A program made the position numbers and the translations under genes. Shown here piece by piece: positions 1-7,454 of a stretch of DNA of 10,604 bases. Source of the stretch: an uncultured Eubacteriales bacterium (GTDB lineage Bacteria; Bacillota_A; Clostridia; Oscillospirales; Oscillospiraceae); assembly GCA_949739085.1 (NCBI GenBank), contig CATIYU010000180.1:1-10604 (forward strand). Reading direction: 5' to 3'. Within the stretch, counting starts at the first letter, position 1, and every line of letters begins with the position of its first letter. The notes under the pieces were generated by a model, which worked only from the letters and a program-made list of their open reading frames with translations, ran no database searches and was not told the origin of the DNA.

Positions 1-429
1 CATCTGGATCTCTTGGCCGATGATGCCCCGCTCTTTTTCCACGCTCTCCTGGGTGAAGTAGGGGGTAGAGACGTAGCCCAGCAGGATGCGCAGGTTCTCA
101 TAAAATTTGTCCGTAGAGGTCACGTAGTAGGCGGTGACGGCGCTGCTGGTAAAGGCGTTGTCCGAGGCCCCGTTCTGGGCGAACGCCTGCATCACATTGC
201 CTGTCTCGCTGTCAAACATTTTGTGCTCCAGGTAGTGGGCGATGCCGGCGGGGGGGGCCTGCCACCCGCCGTCCAGCCGGAAGCGCATGTCCATGCCGCC
301 GTAGCGCACAGCCAAAAAGGCGTAGCTCTTGGCGTGGCAGGGCTTGTGGACCACCACCACCTCCAGTCCATTGCTGAGCCGCCGCCGGCTCACCTTTTCC
401 CCCAGGCGGGGGTACTCCCTTACATGCAT
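1..429 (-). CDS. ymfH: YmfH-like M16 zinc peptidase, N-terminal part (cut by left edge)
   Basis: Partial gene: 143 codons are read from an ATG at 427-429 and the frame stays open to base 1. The protein carries the inverted zinc-binding motif of M16 (pitrilysin-type) peptidases, HYLEH at residues 65-69. Further on is a glutamate-rich segment (VEKERGIIGQEI, near residue 130) where the third zinc ligand of the family is expected. The N-terminal LSNGLEVVVVHKP stretch is typical of M16 beta-type subunits. Full-length YmfH proteins are about 430 residues, so roughly two thirds is missing. The start overlaps the end of the upstream YmfF-like gene by 10 bases and has a strong AAGGAGG ribosome site at 437-443, 7 bases away. 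That indicates co-translation of the pair. In Bacillus the ymfF-ymfH neighbourhood has been linked to EF-P modification through ymfI, but the peptidases' own substrate is unclear. The gene symbol is by family resemblance. Confidence 0.88.
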   Translation of the reverse strand, partial: MHVREYPRLGEKVSRRRLSNGLEVVVVHKPCHAKSYAFLAVRYGGMDMRFRLDGGWQAPPAGIAHYLEHKMFDSETGNVMQAFAQNGASDNAFTSSAVTAYYVTSTDKFYENLRILLGYVSTPYFTQESVEKERGIIGQEIQM

Positions 430-1688
430 GGCCGGGCCTCCTTCCCTCTCAGGAAATAGATTGTGTCGGGCCGCACCGCGGCGGCGGCCTCCATCACCTG
501 TTCCCGGGTTACGGCGGCAATCCCCGCCTTTAGCTCCTCCAGGGATTCCGCCCCCTCCAGAAGCACGCGGCCCAGCATGAAGTCCTCCATGGCCCCGGCG
601 GAGTCCTCCATGGACCGCAGGGCGCTGGACAGGGAGGTCTGGGCCGCTTCAAACTCCCAGTCCTCCCAGACGCCGTTTTTCAGGTCCTCCAGCTGGGCCA
701 GAATTTCCTCCATGGCCCGGCCGAAATCCTCGAACTCAATGCCCGAGGACACAAACACCAGCCCCTTGGCCCAGTAGTAGGAGCTGTCGGCGTAGTAGCA
801 TAGGCCGCGCTTCTCCCGCACGTTTACAAACAGCTTGGAGCTGCTGCCGCCGCCGAACATGGCGTTCATCATCATGTTAGCGGGCCGGTTGGTATATGCT
901 GTGCGGCATCCAATGCACAGCTTGCCCTGGGCGACATCCATCTCCTCCGTCACCACCCGTGGCTCCTGGCGGGCCAGAAGCCGCAGCGTGGGCTCCAGCG
1001 CCAAAACGTCCCCACGGGGCAGGGCAGCGAAGGCCCGGGTAAACGCCCCTCTCACCCGCTCTTCCGGTGCGCTACCGCAGTAGAACAGCTCCAGCCGGGC
1101 CCGGGGCAGAAGCTCCCGGTAATGGCGCTCCAGGTCCTCCTGGGTGATGGCCTCCACGTCCCGGGCCGTCCCCATACGGCCTACGCCAAAGGGCTCCCCG
1201 GCGCACATCTCCTCCAGTAGGCGGCGGGCGGCATAGGAGCGCTTGTCGTTGACGTCACTGCGGATGAGGTCCGCCAGGTTCTCCCGCTCGCTGGCAATAT
1301 AACCGGCGTGCAGGCGGCCATTCTGGAGGGCGGGGCGCAGCAGCATCTCTCCCAGCAGGTCCGTCAAGGGCTCCAGAAGCCGCTCCCGGTTGGGCAGGTA
1401 CCTGTCGTCAACACAGCTGGCGGAAAAGCCCAGGAGCTGTACCTCCCCCTTCTTCCGGACTGTAGGGTCCAGCCGGGCCCCGTAGAGCATGTCCAGTTCC
1501 CGGCCCAGCGCCGTCATGTCCGGAAAGCGGGCCGTGCCCCGGCTGAGGACGTTCACCAGGAGGGCGCTGCGCCCTGCCGTCTCCCGGCGCAGAGGCGCCG
1601 CCAGCTGGGCGCTGAGGAAGCTGGTCTTGAATTTTTCCGAGGGGACGTATGTGAAATACATATTATCCCCAATCTGTTGTCGCGTCAT
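420..1688 (-). CDS. ymfF: YmfF-like M16-family protein without zinc motif
   Basis: This 422-residue protein has the usual length of YmfF-type M16 proteins. The N-terminal half, where active members have HxxEH followed by a KGT-like turn, reads LLVNVLSRGT near residues 43-52. The zinc-binding histidines and glutamate are therefore absent. The second half keeps the REKRGLCYYADSSYYW segment (near residues 288-303), which matches the R/Y substrate-binding motif of M16 proteins. The expected role is that of a non-catalytic partner for the YmfH-like peptidase encoded next, as in other two-gene M16 systems (inference). The ATG at 1688 is preceded by AAGGAG at 1699-1704, 10 bases away. The last codons overlap the next gene, so the two are one operon. 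A cytoplasmic location is likely because no signal peptide is visible. Confidence 0.88.
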   Translation of the reverse strand: MTRQQIGDNMYFTYVPSEKFKTSFLSAQLAAPLRRETAGRSALLVNVLSRGTARFPDMTALGRELDMLYGARLDPTVRKKGEVQLLGFSASCVDDRYLPNRERLLEPLTDLLGEMLLRPALQNGRLHAGYIASERENLADLIRSDVNDKRSYAARRLLEEMCAGEPFGVGRMGTARDVEAITQEDLERHYRELLPRARLELFYCGSAPEERVRGAFTRAFAALPRGDVLALEPTLRLLARQEPRVVTEEMDVAQGKLCIGCRTAYTNRPANMMMNAMFGGGSSSKLFVNVREKRGLCYYADSSYYWAKGLVFVSSGIEFEDFGRAMEEILAQLEDLKNGVWEDWEFEAAQTSLSSALRSMEDSAGAMEDFMLGRVLLEGAESLEELKAGIAAVTREQVMEAAAAVRPDTIYFLRGKEARPCM

Positions 1689-1725
1689 GTGCCGGTTTCT
1701 CCTTCTTCTTACAAATCCCTCCTAG

Positions 1726-1734
1726 TATATACCA
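1726..1734 (-). promoter_or_regulatory. Possible extended -10 promoter element for the ymfF-ymfH pair
   Basis: Read on the minus strand this is TGG followed by TATATA, an extended -10 type element. It lies about 38 bases upstream of the ATG at 1688. An overlapping TATACT (1724-1729) could serve instead. I found no convincing -35 box at 16-18 bases, so the call rests on the -10 alone and on its position upstream of the gene. Confidence 0.4.
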
Positions 1735-1870
1735 TTTTTGCCGGGGTTTCCATAGGCCGGATGTAAATTTTTTCTTCGCCCCCTTTTTCCAGTCTCTGCG
1801 CGGCGCTCCACTGGCGGAGGGCGAAGCCGGGATCCTGTGGAATATTTTGCCTCAAATTTCGAAAGGCATG

Positions 1871-1899
1871 TTGAAAAGAGGCTGTTTTCGTGGTAAACT
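1871..1899 (+). promoter_or_regulatory. SigA-type promoter of the six-gene acyl-transfer operon
   Basis: TTGAAA (1871-1876) and TAAACT (1894-1899) are separated by exactly 17 bases. A TGG directly before the -10 box makes it an extended -10. Transcription would start near 1906 and give an untranslated leader of about 64 bases. A perfect 8-base palindrome, TTTCGAAA, lies at 1857-1864 just upstream of the -35 box. It could be an operator, but nothing else supports that. The divergent region 1689-1969 holds no other gene that I can see. Confidence 0.72.
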
Positions 1900-1908
1900 A
1901 AAACGTTA

Positions 1909-1930
1909 GCGGACGGAATACCGTCTCCGC
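1909..1930 (+). promoter_or_regulatory. Hairpin at the 5' end of the operon leader
   Basis: GCGGACGG (1909-1916) can pair with CCG (1921-1923) plus TCCGC (1926-1930) around an AATA loop. The stem has 8 base pairs with a 2-base bulge. It begins a few bases after the predicted transcription start, a position often associated with protecting mRNA from 5' decay. No T-run follows, so it is not an intrinsic terminator. Its role is unproven. Confidence 0.4.
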
Positions 1931-1969
1931 CCGGCGCGACACCACCTTACAGAGAACATAGGGACGCTC

Positions 1970-3811
1970 ATGAAATCAAAAAACAACCTGTTTTCCACAG
2001 CCCTCCGCCTGTTTGCTATGGCGTTGGTGCTGGCGGCCTACGCCGGGGCGAATATGCTTATTGACCCCTTCGGCGTTTTCGGAGACCCCCTCTTCCACTG
2101 GTACAGCTACAATGAAACCAATAATCCCCGCACTGCCAAGCTGGCCTGGCTGGAGGAGCACCACCAGGAGTTCGACTCCTATATTATTGGTTCCTCCTGC
2201 TCCGCCTCCTACAATCCCGAGGAGCTGAACGAATACCTGGACGCCAGGTTTTATAATATGTTCACCTACGGCAGCGATATCCGGGACTACCGGGACCACG
2301 CGGCCTACCTGCTGGAACACTATGAGGTAAAAAACCTGCTGCTGAACCTGAATTTCACGGAGGCTGTCACCTACGACACCGGGGAGGACGACATCAACTA
2401 CCGGATGCACGCCCTGGCCTCCGGGAAAAGCCGGCCGCTTTTCTACCTGCGGTACGCCTTCGCCAGCTCCCAGCACGCCATTGACAAGGTGTCCGCCTAT
2501 TTCCGGGACAGCTTTTTGCCCCAGACTTTCGACGTGTTTGATGCCGCCACAGGCTGCTACGACAAGCGCGCCCGGGACGTGGAGAAGATTGGGGACCCGG
2601 ACGTCTACCAAGCCGCCCACGGCGGGGACTTCTATTTCAGCTATCCCGGCGCGGAGGAGCTGCCCTACCTGGACCAGTGCGTCCAGGCGGTAGAGGACAT
2701 CCGGGACATGTGCCAGGCCCGGGGCGTGAACCTGATGGTTATCTGTTCCCCCACCTATGCCGCCCACCTGGACGCCTACGGCGAGACGGCCCTGCGCCGG
2801 TACAAGACGGCCATTGCCCAGGTGGTGGATTTCTGGGATTTTAGCTGCACCTCCCTCTCCTACGACAGCCGGTATTTCTATGACGCCTCCCACTTCCGCA
2901 ACGCCGTGGGGACCATGGTTCTGGCGGAAATCTTTGATAACCAGGATGTCTACCGCCCCCGGGACTTCGGCGCATATGTCACCGCCGGGAACTGCGAAGC
3001 CTACCTGGACCGTTTGGCGGAGAATCCGCCGGCGGCGGACCAGGCGGAATACACCGCGGATGTGCCCATCCTCATGTACCACCACTTCAGCGCCGGGGAG
3101 GACGGGGCGGTGACGCCGGAGCTCTTCGCCGCCCATCTGGAGGCTTTGCAGGTTGCGGGCTATACCGCCGTCAGCTTCCAGGAGATGATTGACTATGTAT
3201 ATCATGGCGGGGACCTGCCAGAGAAGCCGGTGTGCATCACCATGGACGACGGCTACCTCAGCAACTATGAGACCGCCTGGCCCCTGCTGGAGGCATACGG
3301 CATGAAGGGGACCGTCTTTGCCATCGGCGCGTCTGTGGGCCACCGGGAGTTCTATAAGGACACGGAATTCCGCCTCACCCCCCATTTCGGCTACGAAGAG
3401 GCCCGGGAGATGCTGACCGTTCTGGACTTCCAGTCCCACACCTACGACATGCACCAGTGGGCCCCCTTCGAGTCCGGAGACCAAATCCGCACCTCGGCCC
3501 TTCCTCTGGCGGAAGAGACGGAGGAGGACTACGCCGCCGCGCTGGCCGCCGACCTGGAGCGGTATGAGGCGGAGCGGCGGGCGGAGCTGGGGGAGGGCTT
3601 CTGCGCCCTGGCCTACCCCGGCGGCTACTACAACACCCTCACCGAGGTGCTCATCCATCAGGCGGGCATCCCCGTGACCCTCTCCATCCAGACGGACAGC
3701 CGGAACGTATTGGTCCGGGGCCTGCCCCAGAGCCTCTACGCCCTGTGCCGCTGGAACGTCACAGCGGATACCACCCCGGAGGCGCTGCTGGAGATGGTGG
3801 GCGGACAGTAA
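1970..3811 (+). CDS. SGNH-like acyltransferase domain fused to a NodB polysaccharide deacetylase
   Basis: This 613-residue protein has an N-terminal membrane anchor (about residues 7-31) and should face outside the cell. Residues about 60-330 look like an SGNH/DltD/AlgX-type domain, with a nucleophile-block candidate IIGSSCS (G74, S75, S76) and a DASHF block holding D305 and H308. Residues about 365-600 are a NodB (carbohydrate esterase 4) domain. It opens with VPILMYHHF and has TMDDGY (D426, D427), the HTYDMH metal motif (H490, H495) and YPGGYYN (549-555). The opening and the YPGG form resemble PgaB/IcaB-type deacetylases. The first half would place or remove O-acyl groups; the second would remove acetyl from a glycan. 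It is the first gene of the operon, 36 bases before the MBOAT gene. The ATG has only a weak AGGGA site (1960-1964). The domain calls are strong, but the combined function is inferred. Confidence 0.85.
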   Translation: MKSKNNLFSTALRLFAMALVLAAYAGANMLIDPFGVFGDPLFHWYSYNETNNPRTAKLAWLEEHHQEFDSYIIGSSCSASYNPEELNEYLDARFYNMFTYGSDIRDYRDHAAYLLEHYEVKNLLLNLNFTEAVTYDTGEDDINYRMHALASGKSRPLFYLRYAFASSQHAIDKVSAYFRDSFLPQTFDVFDAATGCYDKRARDVEKIGDPDVYQAAHGGDFYFSYPGAEELPYLDQCVQAVEDIRDMCQARGVNLMVICSPTYAAHLDAYGETALRRYKTAIAQVVDFWDFSCTSLSYDSRYFYDASHFRNAVGTMVLAEIFDNQDVYRPRDFGAYVTAGNCEAYLDRLAENPPAADQAEYTADVPILMYHHFSAGEDGAVTPELFAAHLEALQVAGYTAVSFQEMIDYVYHGGDLPEKPVCITMDDGYLSNYETAWPLLEAYGMKGTVFAIGASVGHREFYKDTEFRLTPHFGYEEAREMLTVLDFQSHTYDMHQWAPFESGDQIRTSALPLAEETEEDYAAALAADLERYEAERRAELGEGFCALAYPGGYYNTLTEVLIHQAGIPVTLSIQTDSRNVLVRGLPQSLYALCRWNVTADTTPEALLEMVGGQ

Positions 3812-3847
3812 TTTTGCGCAAATTCTACCACAGGAGAAAAGCGGACT

Positions 3848-5383
3848 ATGTCAATTGTGACGCTGCGGTTTTTTATCTTTACAGGGATTGTCCTGGCGGA
3901 GTACTGGCTCTGCCCCAAAAGATTCCGGTGGGTGGTGCTGCTGGCGGGCAGCGGGTACTTCCTGCTGGCGGGCACCCAGTTCAACTGGGCGGTGTGCGCT
4001 GTGTTCGCGGCGGAGACGCTCCTCGCCTGGCTGGCGGCGCTGATGGTGCGGCGGCTGGAGGGGGAGCGGCTGAAAACCCTGGTCACCGCCGGTGCGGTTA
4101 TTTCTCTCGCCGCCGCGCTGATTCTATACAAAGATTTATCGTTTTTCGTCAATAATATTAACCGGGTAGGGGCGCTGGCAGGGTTCAGCTTCGGCCTGAC
4201 GCTGCCCCAGTGGGCCGCTCCATTTGGCATCAGCTACTACAGCCTGATCCTCATCGGCTATTTGCTGGATGTGCGCTGGGGGACGGTGGAGGAGCCAGAG
4301 AAAAATCCGCTGAAGGTGCTGCTCTTCGCCGGGTACTTCCCCCAGATGACCTCCGGCCCCATCACTCGCTGGAACGGCATGGAGGAGGCCCTCTCCGGCG
4401 GGGCGCGGTGGGACCTTAAGCAGTTTCAGTTCGGCTTGCAGCGGTTTTTGTGGGGGCTCTTCAAGAAGCTGGTGCTGGCGGACCGCCTGGCAGTGGCCGT
4501 GGCGGCGCTATACGGCGGGGAGACTTACACCGGTGTGCTGGTGGTCCTGGCGGCTGGGCTCTATATTGCCCAGCTCTACGCCGATTTCAGCGGCTGCATG
4601 GACATTGTTATTGGCGTTTCCCAGCTCTTTGGCGTCCCGCTGGCGGAGAACTTCCGTCAGCCCTTCGCCGCTACGAACCTCTCCGAACTCTGGCGGCGCT
4701 GGCACATGACCCTGGGCGTATGGGTGCGGGACTACCTCATGTATCCGGCACTGAAATCTGGCTGGATGAAGGCCATACGGGGCTTCTGCAAGAGGCGCTG
4801 GGGGAAAAAGGCGTCCCGGGAGATCCCCACCTATATCGGGATGTTCCTCACCTGGTTCTGCGTGGGCTTCTGGCACGGCGGGTCCTGGAAATATATCTTC
4901 GGCAGCGGTCTCTTTTTCTTCGCCATGATCGCCGGGGGGATGCTGCTGGAGCCGGTGTTCAAGCGGCTGATTGCCGCGCTTAAAATTAACACAGAAGCCT
5001 GGTCCTGGAAATTTTTCCAGCAAGTGCGGTCCTTCTGCCTGTTCTCGGCGGCGGTGTCCTTTGACCGGCGGGAGAGCTTCGGCGCGGGCCTGCGGGCCTG
5101 GAGGACCGTCTTCACCGACTGGAACCCCTGGACGCTTTTTGACGGTACGCTAATGAATCTGGGCCTGGACGGGAAGGATATGACCATATGCGCCCTGGGC
5201 CTTCTGGCGGTGCTGGCGGTGTCCATGCTGCGGGAGCGGTATGGCAGCGTCCGGGAGCTGCTGGCCCGGCAGAATCTGGCTTTCCGGTGGCTCATCTATC
5301 TGGCCCTCTTCCTGGCGGTGTTGGTGCTGGGGTGCTATGGGCCGGGCTATAACGCGGCGGACTTCATTTACGCCGGCTTTTAA
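3848..5383 (+). CDS. MBOAT membrane O-acyltransferase (AlgI/DltB type)
   Basis: This 511-residue multi-pass membrane protein is close in length to AlgI and longer than typical DltB. Family blocks visible in order are PFGISYYSL, FPQMTSGPITRW, DFSGCMDIVIG, then ENFRQPF...LSELWRRWHMTLGVWVRDYL with H286, and GFWHGGSW with H343. H343 is the invariant histidine of the family. MBOAT proteins of this kind pass an acyl group from a cytoplasmic thioester donor across the membrane to an extracytoplasmic SGNH-like partner. Here the carrier protein and two such partners are in the same operon, so the donor is probably acyl-ACP, as in the Dlt system (inference). The start ATG has AGGAG at 3832-3836, 11 bases away, which is slightly long. 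The next gene follows after 21 bases. Confidence 0.93.
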   Translation: MSIVTLRFFIFTGIVLAEYWLCPKRFRWVVLLAGSGYFLLAGTQFNWAVCAVFAAETLLAWLAALMVRRLEGERLKTLVTAGAVISLAAALILYKDLSFFVNNINRVGALAGFSFGLTLPQWAAPFGISYYSLILIGYLLDVRWGTVEEPEKNPLKVLLFAGYFPQMTSGPITRWNGMEEALSGGARWDLKQFQFGLQRFLWGLFKKLVLADRLAVAVAALYGGETYTGVLVVLAAGLYIAQLYADFSGCMDIVIGVSQLFGVPLAENFRQPFAATNLSELWRRWHMTLGVWVRDYLMYPALKSGWMKAIRGFCKRRWGKKASREIPTYIGMFLTWFCVGFWHGGSWKYIFGSGLFFFAMIAGGMLLEPVFKRLIAALKINTEAWSWKFFQQVRSFCLFSAAVSFDRRESFGAGLRAWRTVFTDWNPWTLFDGTLMNLGLDGKDMTICALGLLAVLAVSMLRERYGSVRELLARQNLAFRWLIYLALFLAVLVLGCYGPGYNAADFIYAGF

Positions 5384-5389
5384 AGCCGG
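5373..5389 (+). promoter_or_regulatory. Inverted repeat spanning the MBOAT stop codon, next to the following ribosome site
   Basis: CCGGCTTT (5373-5380) and AAAGCCGG (5382-5389) are perfect inverted copies around one base. They would form a 6-8 base-pair hairpin that contains the TAA stop. Its last two bases are also the first two of the repeated GGAGGAGGAG ribosome site (5388-5397) of the FkbH gene. The hairpin could affect translation of that gene or mRNA stability. No T-run follows, so it is not a terminator. Confidence 0.4.
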
Positions 5390-5404
5390 AGGAGGAGACA
5401 AAAA

Positions 5405-7210
5405 ATGGATCTGAACACCCTGTTTACCCCGCCCTTTACCGGGGAACTGCTGGCCAAGCGGAAGAAAATCCGCAGGCTGCTGCTGGAGAGCGGCGGCGAG
5501 TGGCTGGACAAGCGGATCGCCATTCTGGGCGGCTCCACTACCCACGACGTCACCGGCGCACTGGAGCTCTTCCTCCTCCGCCACGGCATCCGCTGCACCT
5601 TCTACGAGAGCGAGTACGCCCAGTACTGGCAGGACGCCATGTTCCCCAATCCGGAGCTGGAGGCGTTTCGCCCGGACATCATCTATATCCACACCTCCAA
5701 CCGCAACATCAGCCGCTGGCCGGAGCTGGCGGACAGCCCGGAGGCGGTGGAGGACATGCTGGAGGAGGAGTACGGGCGGTTTGCCGCCATGTGGGACCGC
5801 CTGGCCCAAACCTACGCCTGCCCTATCATTCAGAACAACTTCGAGTACCCCTACTGGCGGCTCATGGGGAACCGGGACGCCAGCGACGTCCGCGGGCGGG
5901 TGAACTTCGTCACCCGGCTAAACCTGAAATTTGCCGGATACGCCCAGAGCCGCAAAAATTTCTATCTCAACGACATTAATTACCTCTCCGCCGCCTTCGG
6001 CCTGGAGCGGTGGAGCGACCCCTTCTACTGGCATATGTATAAGTACGCTCTCTCCCTCCCCGCCGTGCCCGATCTGGCCCAGAGCGTGGCCAACATCGTC
6101 AAGTCCCTCTACGGCAAGAACAAAAAGGCCCTTGCCCTGGACCTGGACAACACCCTCTGGGGCGGCGTGGTGGGCGACGACGGCCCGGAGAATTTGCAGG
6201 TGGGTCAGGAGACCTCCATGGGCCAGGCCTACAGCGAGTTTCAGGCGTATCTGAAAGCCCACAAGCAGCTGGGGGTCATCCTGAACGTGGTGAGCAAAAA
6301 CGAGGCGGAAAACGCCATGGCCGGGCTGAGCCGCCCGGATATGACCCTCACGCCGGAGGACTTTATTATGGTCAAGGCCAACTGGGAGCCAAAATCCCAG
6401 AACTTGGCGGACATTGCCCACACCCTGTCCCTGCTGCCGGAGAGCTTCGTGTTCGTGGACGACAACCCCGCTGAGCGGGAGATCGTCCGCCAGCAGCTGC
6501 CGGGGACCGCCGTGCCGGAGCTGGGAGAGCGGCCAGAGCAGTATATTCAGGCCATCAGCCGCATGGGGTATTTTGAGGTGACGGAGCTCTCCTCCGACGA
6601 CGCCGCCCGCACGGAGATGTACCGCCAGAACGCCGCCCGCTCCCGGGCGGAGACCAGCTTTGCCGACTACAGCGAGTACCTGCGCTCCCTGGAGATGCGG
6701 GGGGAGATCCGGCCCTTCGCGCCCCTGTACTTCTCCCGGATCGCCCAGCTTACCAACAAGTCCAACCAGTTCAACCTCACCACCCGGCGCTTCACTCAAG
6801 CGGAGATCGAGGCCATGGCGGCGGACGGGAGCTATATCACCCTGTACGGCAGGCTGGCGGACAAGTTCGGAGACAACGGCGTGGTATCCGTGGTGGCGGG
6901 GGAGAAAAAAGAAAACCGTCTGGATATCATCCTCTGGCTTATGAGCTGCCGGGTTCTGAAGCGGGACATGGAATTTGCCATGATGGACGCCCTGGCGGAG
7001 CAGTGCCGGGCCCAGGGCCTGACCGAGATCCGGGGGTACTACTTCCCCACCGCCAAAAATGGAATGGTGCGGGATTTCTACGAGAAGCAGGGCTTTGCCA
7101 AGCTCTCGGAGGATGAGGCGGGCAATACCGTGTGGCGGCTGGATATCGGCGGCGGCTATGAGAAGAAAAACCACGTGATTGAAGTGGATAATTCAGTAAA
7201 GGAGCAATAA
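5405..7210 (+). CDS. FkbH-type HAD-IIIC protein, probable glyceryl-ACP synthase
   Basis: This 601-residue protein has three parts. Residues about 1-220 are an SGNH-like domain (ILGGSTTHDV, S44). Residues about 240-380 are a HAD phosphatase with DLDNTLWGG (D246, D248), VVSKNE (S297), PKSQN (K330) and VDDNP (D352, D353). Residues about 430-585 are the GNAT-like FkbH domain with QLTNKSNQFNLTTRR (448-462) and LMSCRVL (C515). The last two stretches are strongly characteristic of FkbH. Characterised relatives such as OzmB in oxazolomycin biosynthesis take 1,3-bisphosphoglycerate, remove a phosphate and deliver a D-glyceryl group to an acyl carrier protein. The next gene, 2 bases on, is a carrier protein. 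There is no ketosynthase or methoxymalonate enzyme nearby, so the acyl group probably goes to the MBOAT gene's product instead. The ribosome site GGAGGAGGAG sits 7 bases before the ATG. The substrate is inferred from the family. Confidence 0.92.
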   Translation: MDLNTLFTPPFTGELLAKRKKIRRLLLESGGEWLDKRIAILGGSTTHDVTGALELFLLRHGIRCTFYESEYAQYWQDAMFPNPELEAFRPDIIYIHTSNRNISRWPELADSPEAVEDMLEEEYGRFAAMWDRLAQTYACPIIQNNFEYPYWRLMGNRDASDVRGRVNFVTRLNLKFAGYAQSRKNFYLNDINYLSAAFGLERWSDPFYWHMYKYALSLPAVPDLAQSVANIVKSLYGKNKKALALDLDNTLWGGVVGDDGPENLQVGQETSMGQAYSEFQAYLKAHKQLGVILNVVSKNEAENAMAGLSRPDMTLTPEDFIMVKANWEPKSQNLADIAHTLSLLPESFVFVDDNPAEREIVRQQLPGTAVPELGERPEQYIQAISRMGYFEVTELSSDDAARTEMYRQNAARSRAETSFADYSEYLRSLEMRGEIRPFAPLYFSRIAQLTNKSNQFNLTTRRFTQAEIEAMAADGSYITLYGRLADKFGDNGVVSVVAGEKKENRLDIILWLMSCRVLKRDMEFAMMDALAEQCRAQGLTEIRGYYFPTAKNGMVRDFYEKQGFAKLSEDEAGNTVWRLDIGGGYEKKNHVIEVDNSVKEQ

Positions 7211-7212
7211 AC

Positions 7213-7452
7213 ATGAACAGAACAGAGATTTTTGAGAAGCTGACCGAGGTTTTCCGGGACGTGTTTGACGACGGGGCCATCACCATCAGCGAGACCACCA
7301 CAGCGGCGGACATTGAGGACTGGGACTCCCTCACCCATATCACCCTGCTGGCCACGGTGGAGGAGGAGTTTGGCGTTAAGTTCAGCATGAAGGCGGTCCA
7401 GGGCCTGAAGAATGTGGGCGAGCTGGCGGACCTCATTGCGGAGGCGCTGTAG
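7213..7452 (+). CDS. Acyl carrier protein
   Basis: This is a 79-residue acidic acyl carrier protein. The 4'-phosphopantetheine attachment site is S39 in DWDSLTHI. The remaining helices (EFGVKFSMKAVQGLKNVGELADLIAEAL region) fit the small four-helix fold and are of normal length. It starts 2 bases after the FkbH stop and has AAGGAG at 7199-7204, 8 bases from the ATG. Because it sits between FkbH and the VOC gene in an MBOAT operon, it probably carries the glyceryl thioester for surface transfer, a role like DltC. It is less likely to be the housekeeping fatty-acid carrier, which normally sits among fab genes. No holo-ACP synthase is in the window, so activation must come from elsewhere. Confidence 0.93.
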   Translation: MNRTEIFEKLTEVFRDVFDDGAITISETTTAADIEDWDSLTHITLLATVEEEFGVKFSMKAVQGLKNVGELADLIAEAL

Positions 7453-7454
7453 CC

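Noticed and set aside
13..459. Plus-strand open frame across the left edge
   Set aside because: It is the mirror of the YmfH-like peptidase, which has HYLEH and a strong ribosome site on the minus strand.
1976..3658. Long open antisense frame (about 560 codons) opposite the SGNH-NodB gene
   Set aside because: Its translation is low-complexity and Val/Gly/His-rich with no family motif. The plus strand frame has complete domain blocks. It is a by-product of GC-rich codon use.
5918..7174. Long antisense frame (about 418 codons) opposite the FkbH gene
   Set aside because: No recognisable motif and strongly biased composition. The sense frame is a well-marked FkbH protein through the whole span.
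5405..7452. FkbH plus ACP as a piece of a polyketide or tetronate gene cluster
   Set aside because: No ketosynthase, acyltransferase, ketoreductase, FabH-like or methoxymalonate enzyme gene is present. The flanking genes are MBOAT and SGNH, which points to surface acylation.
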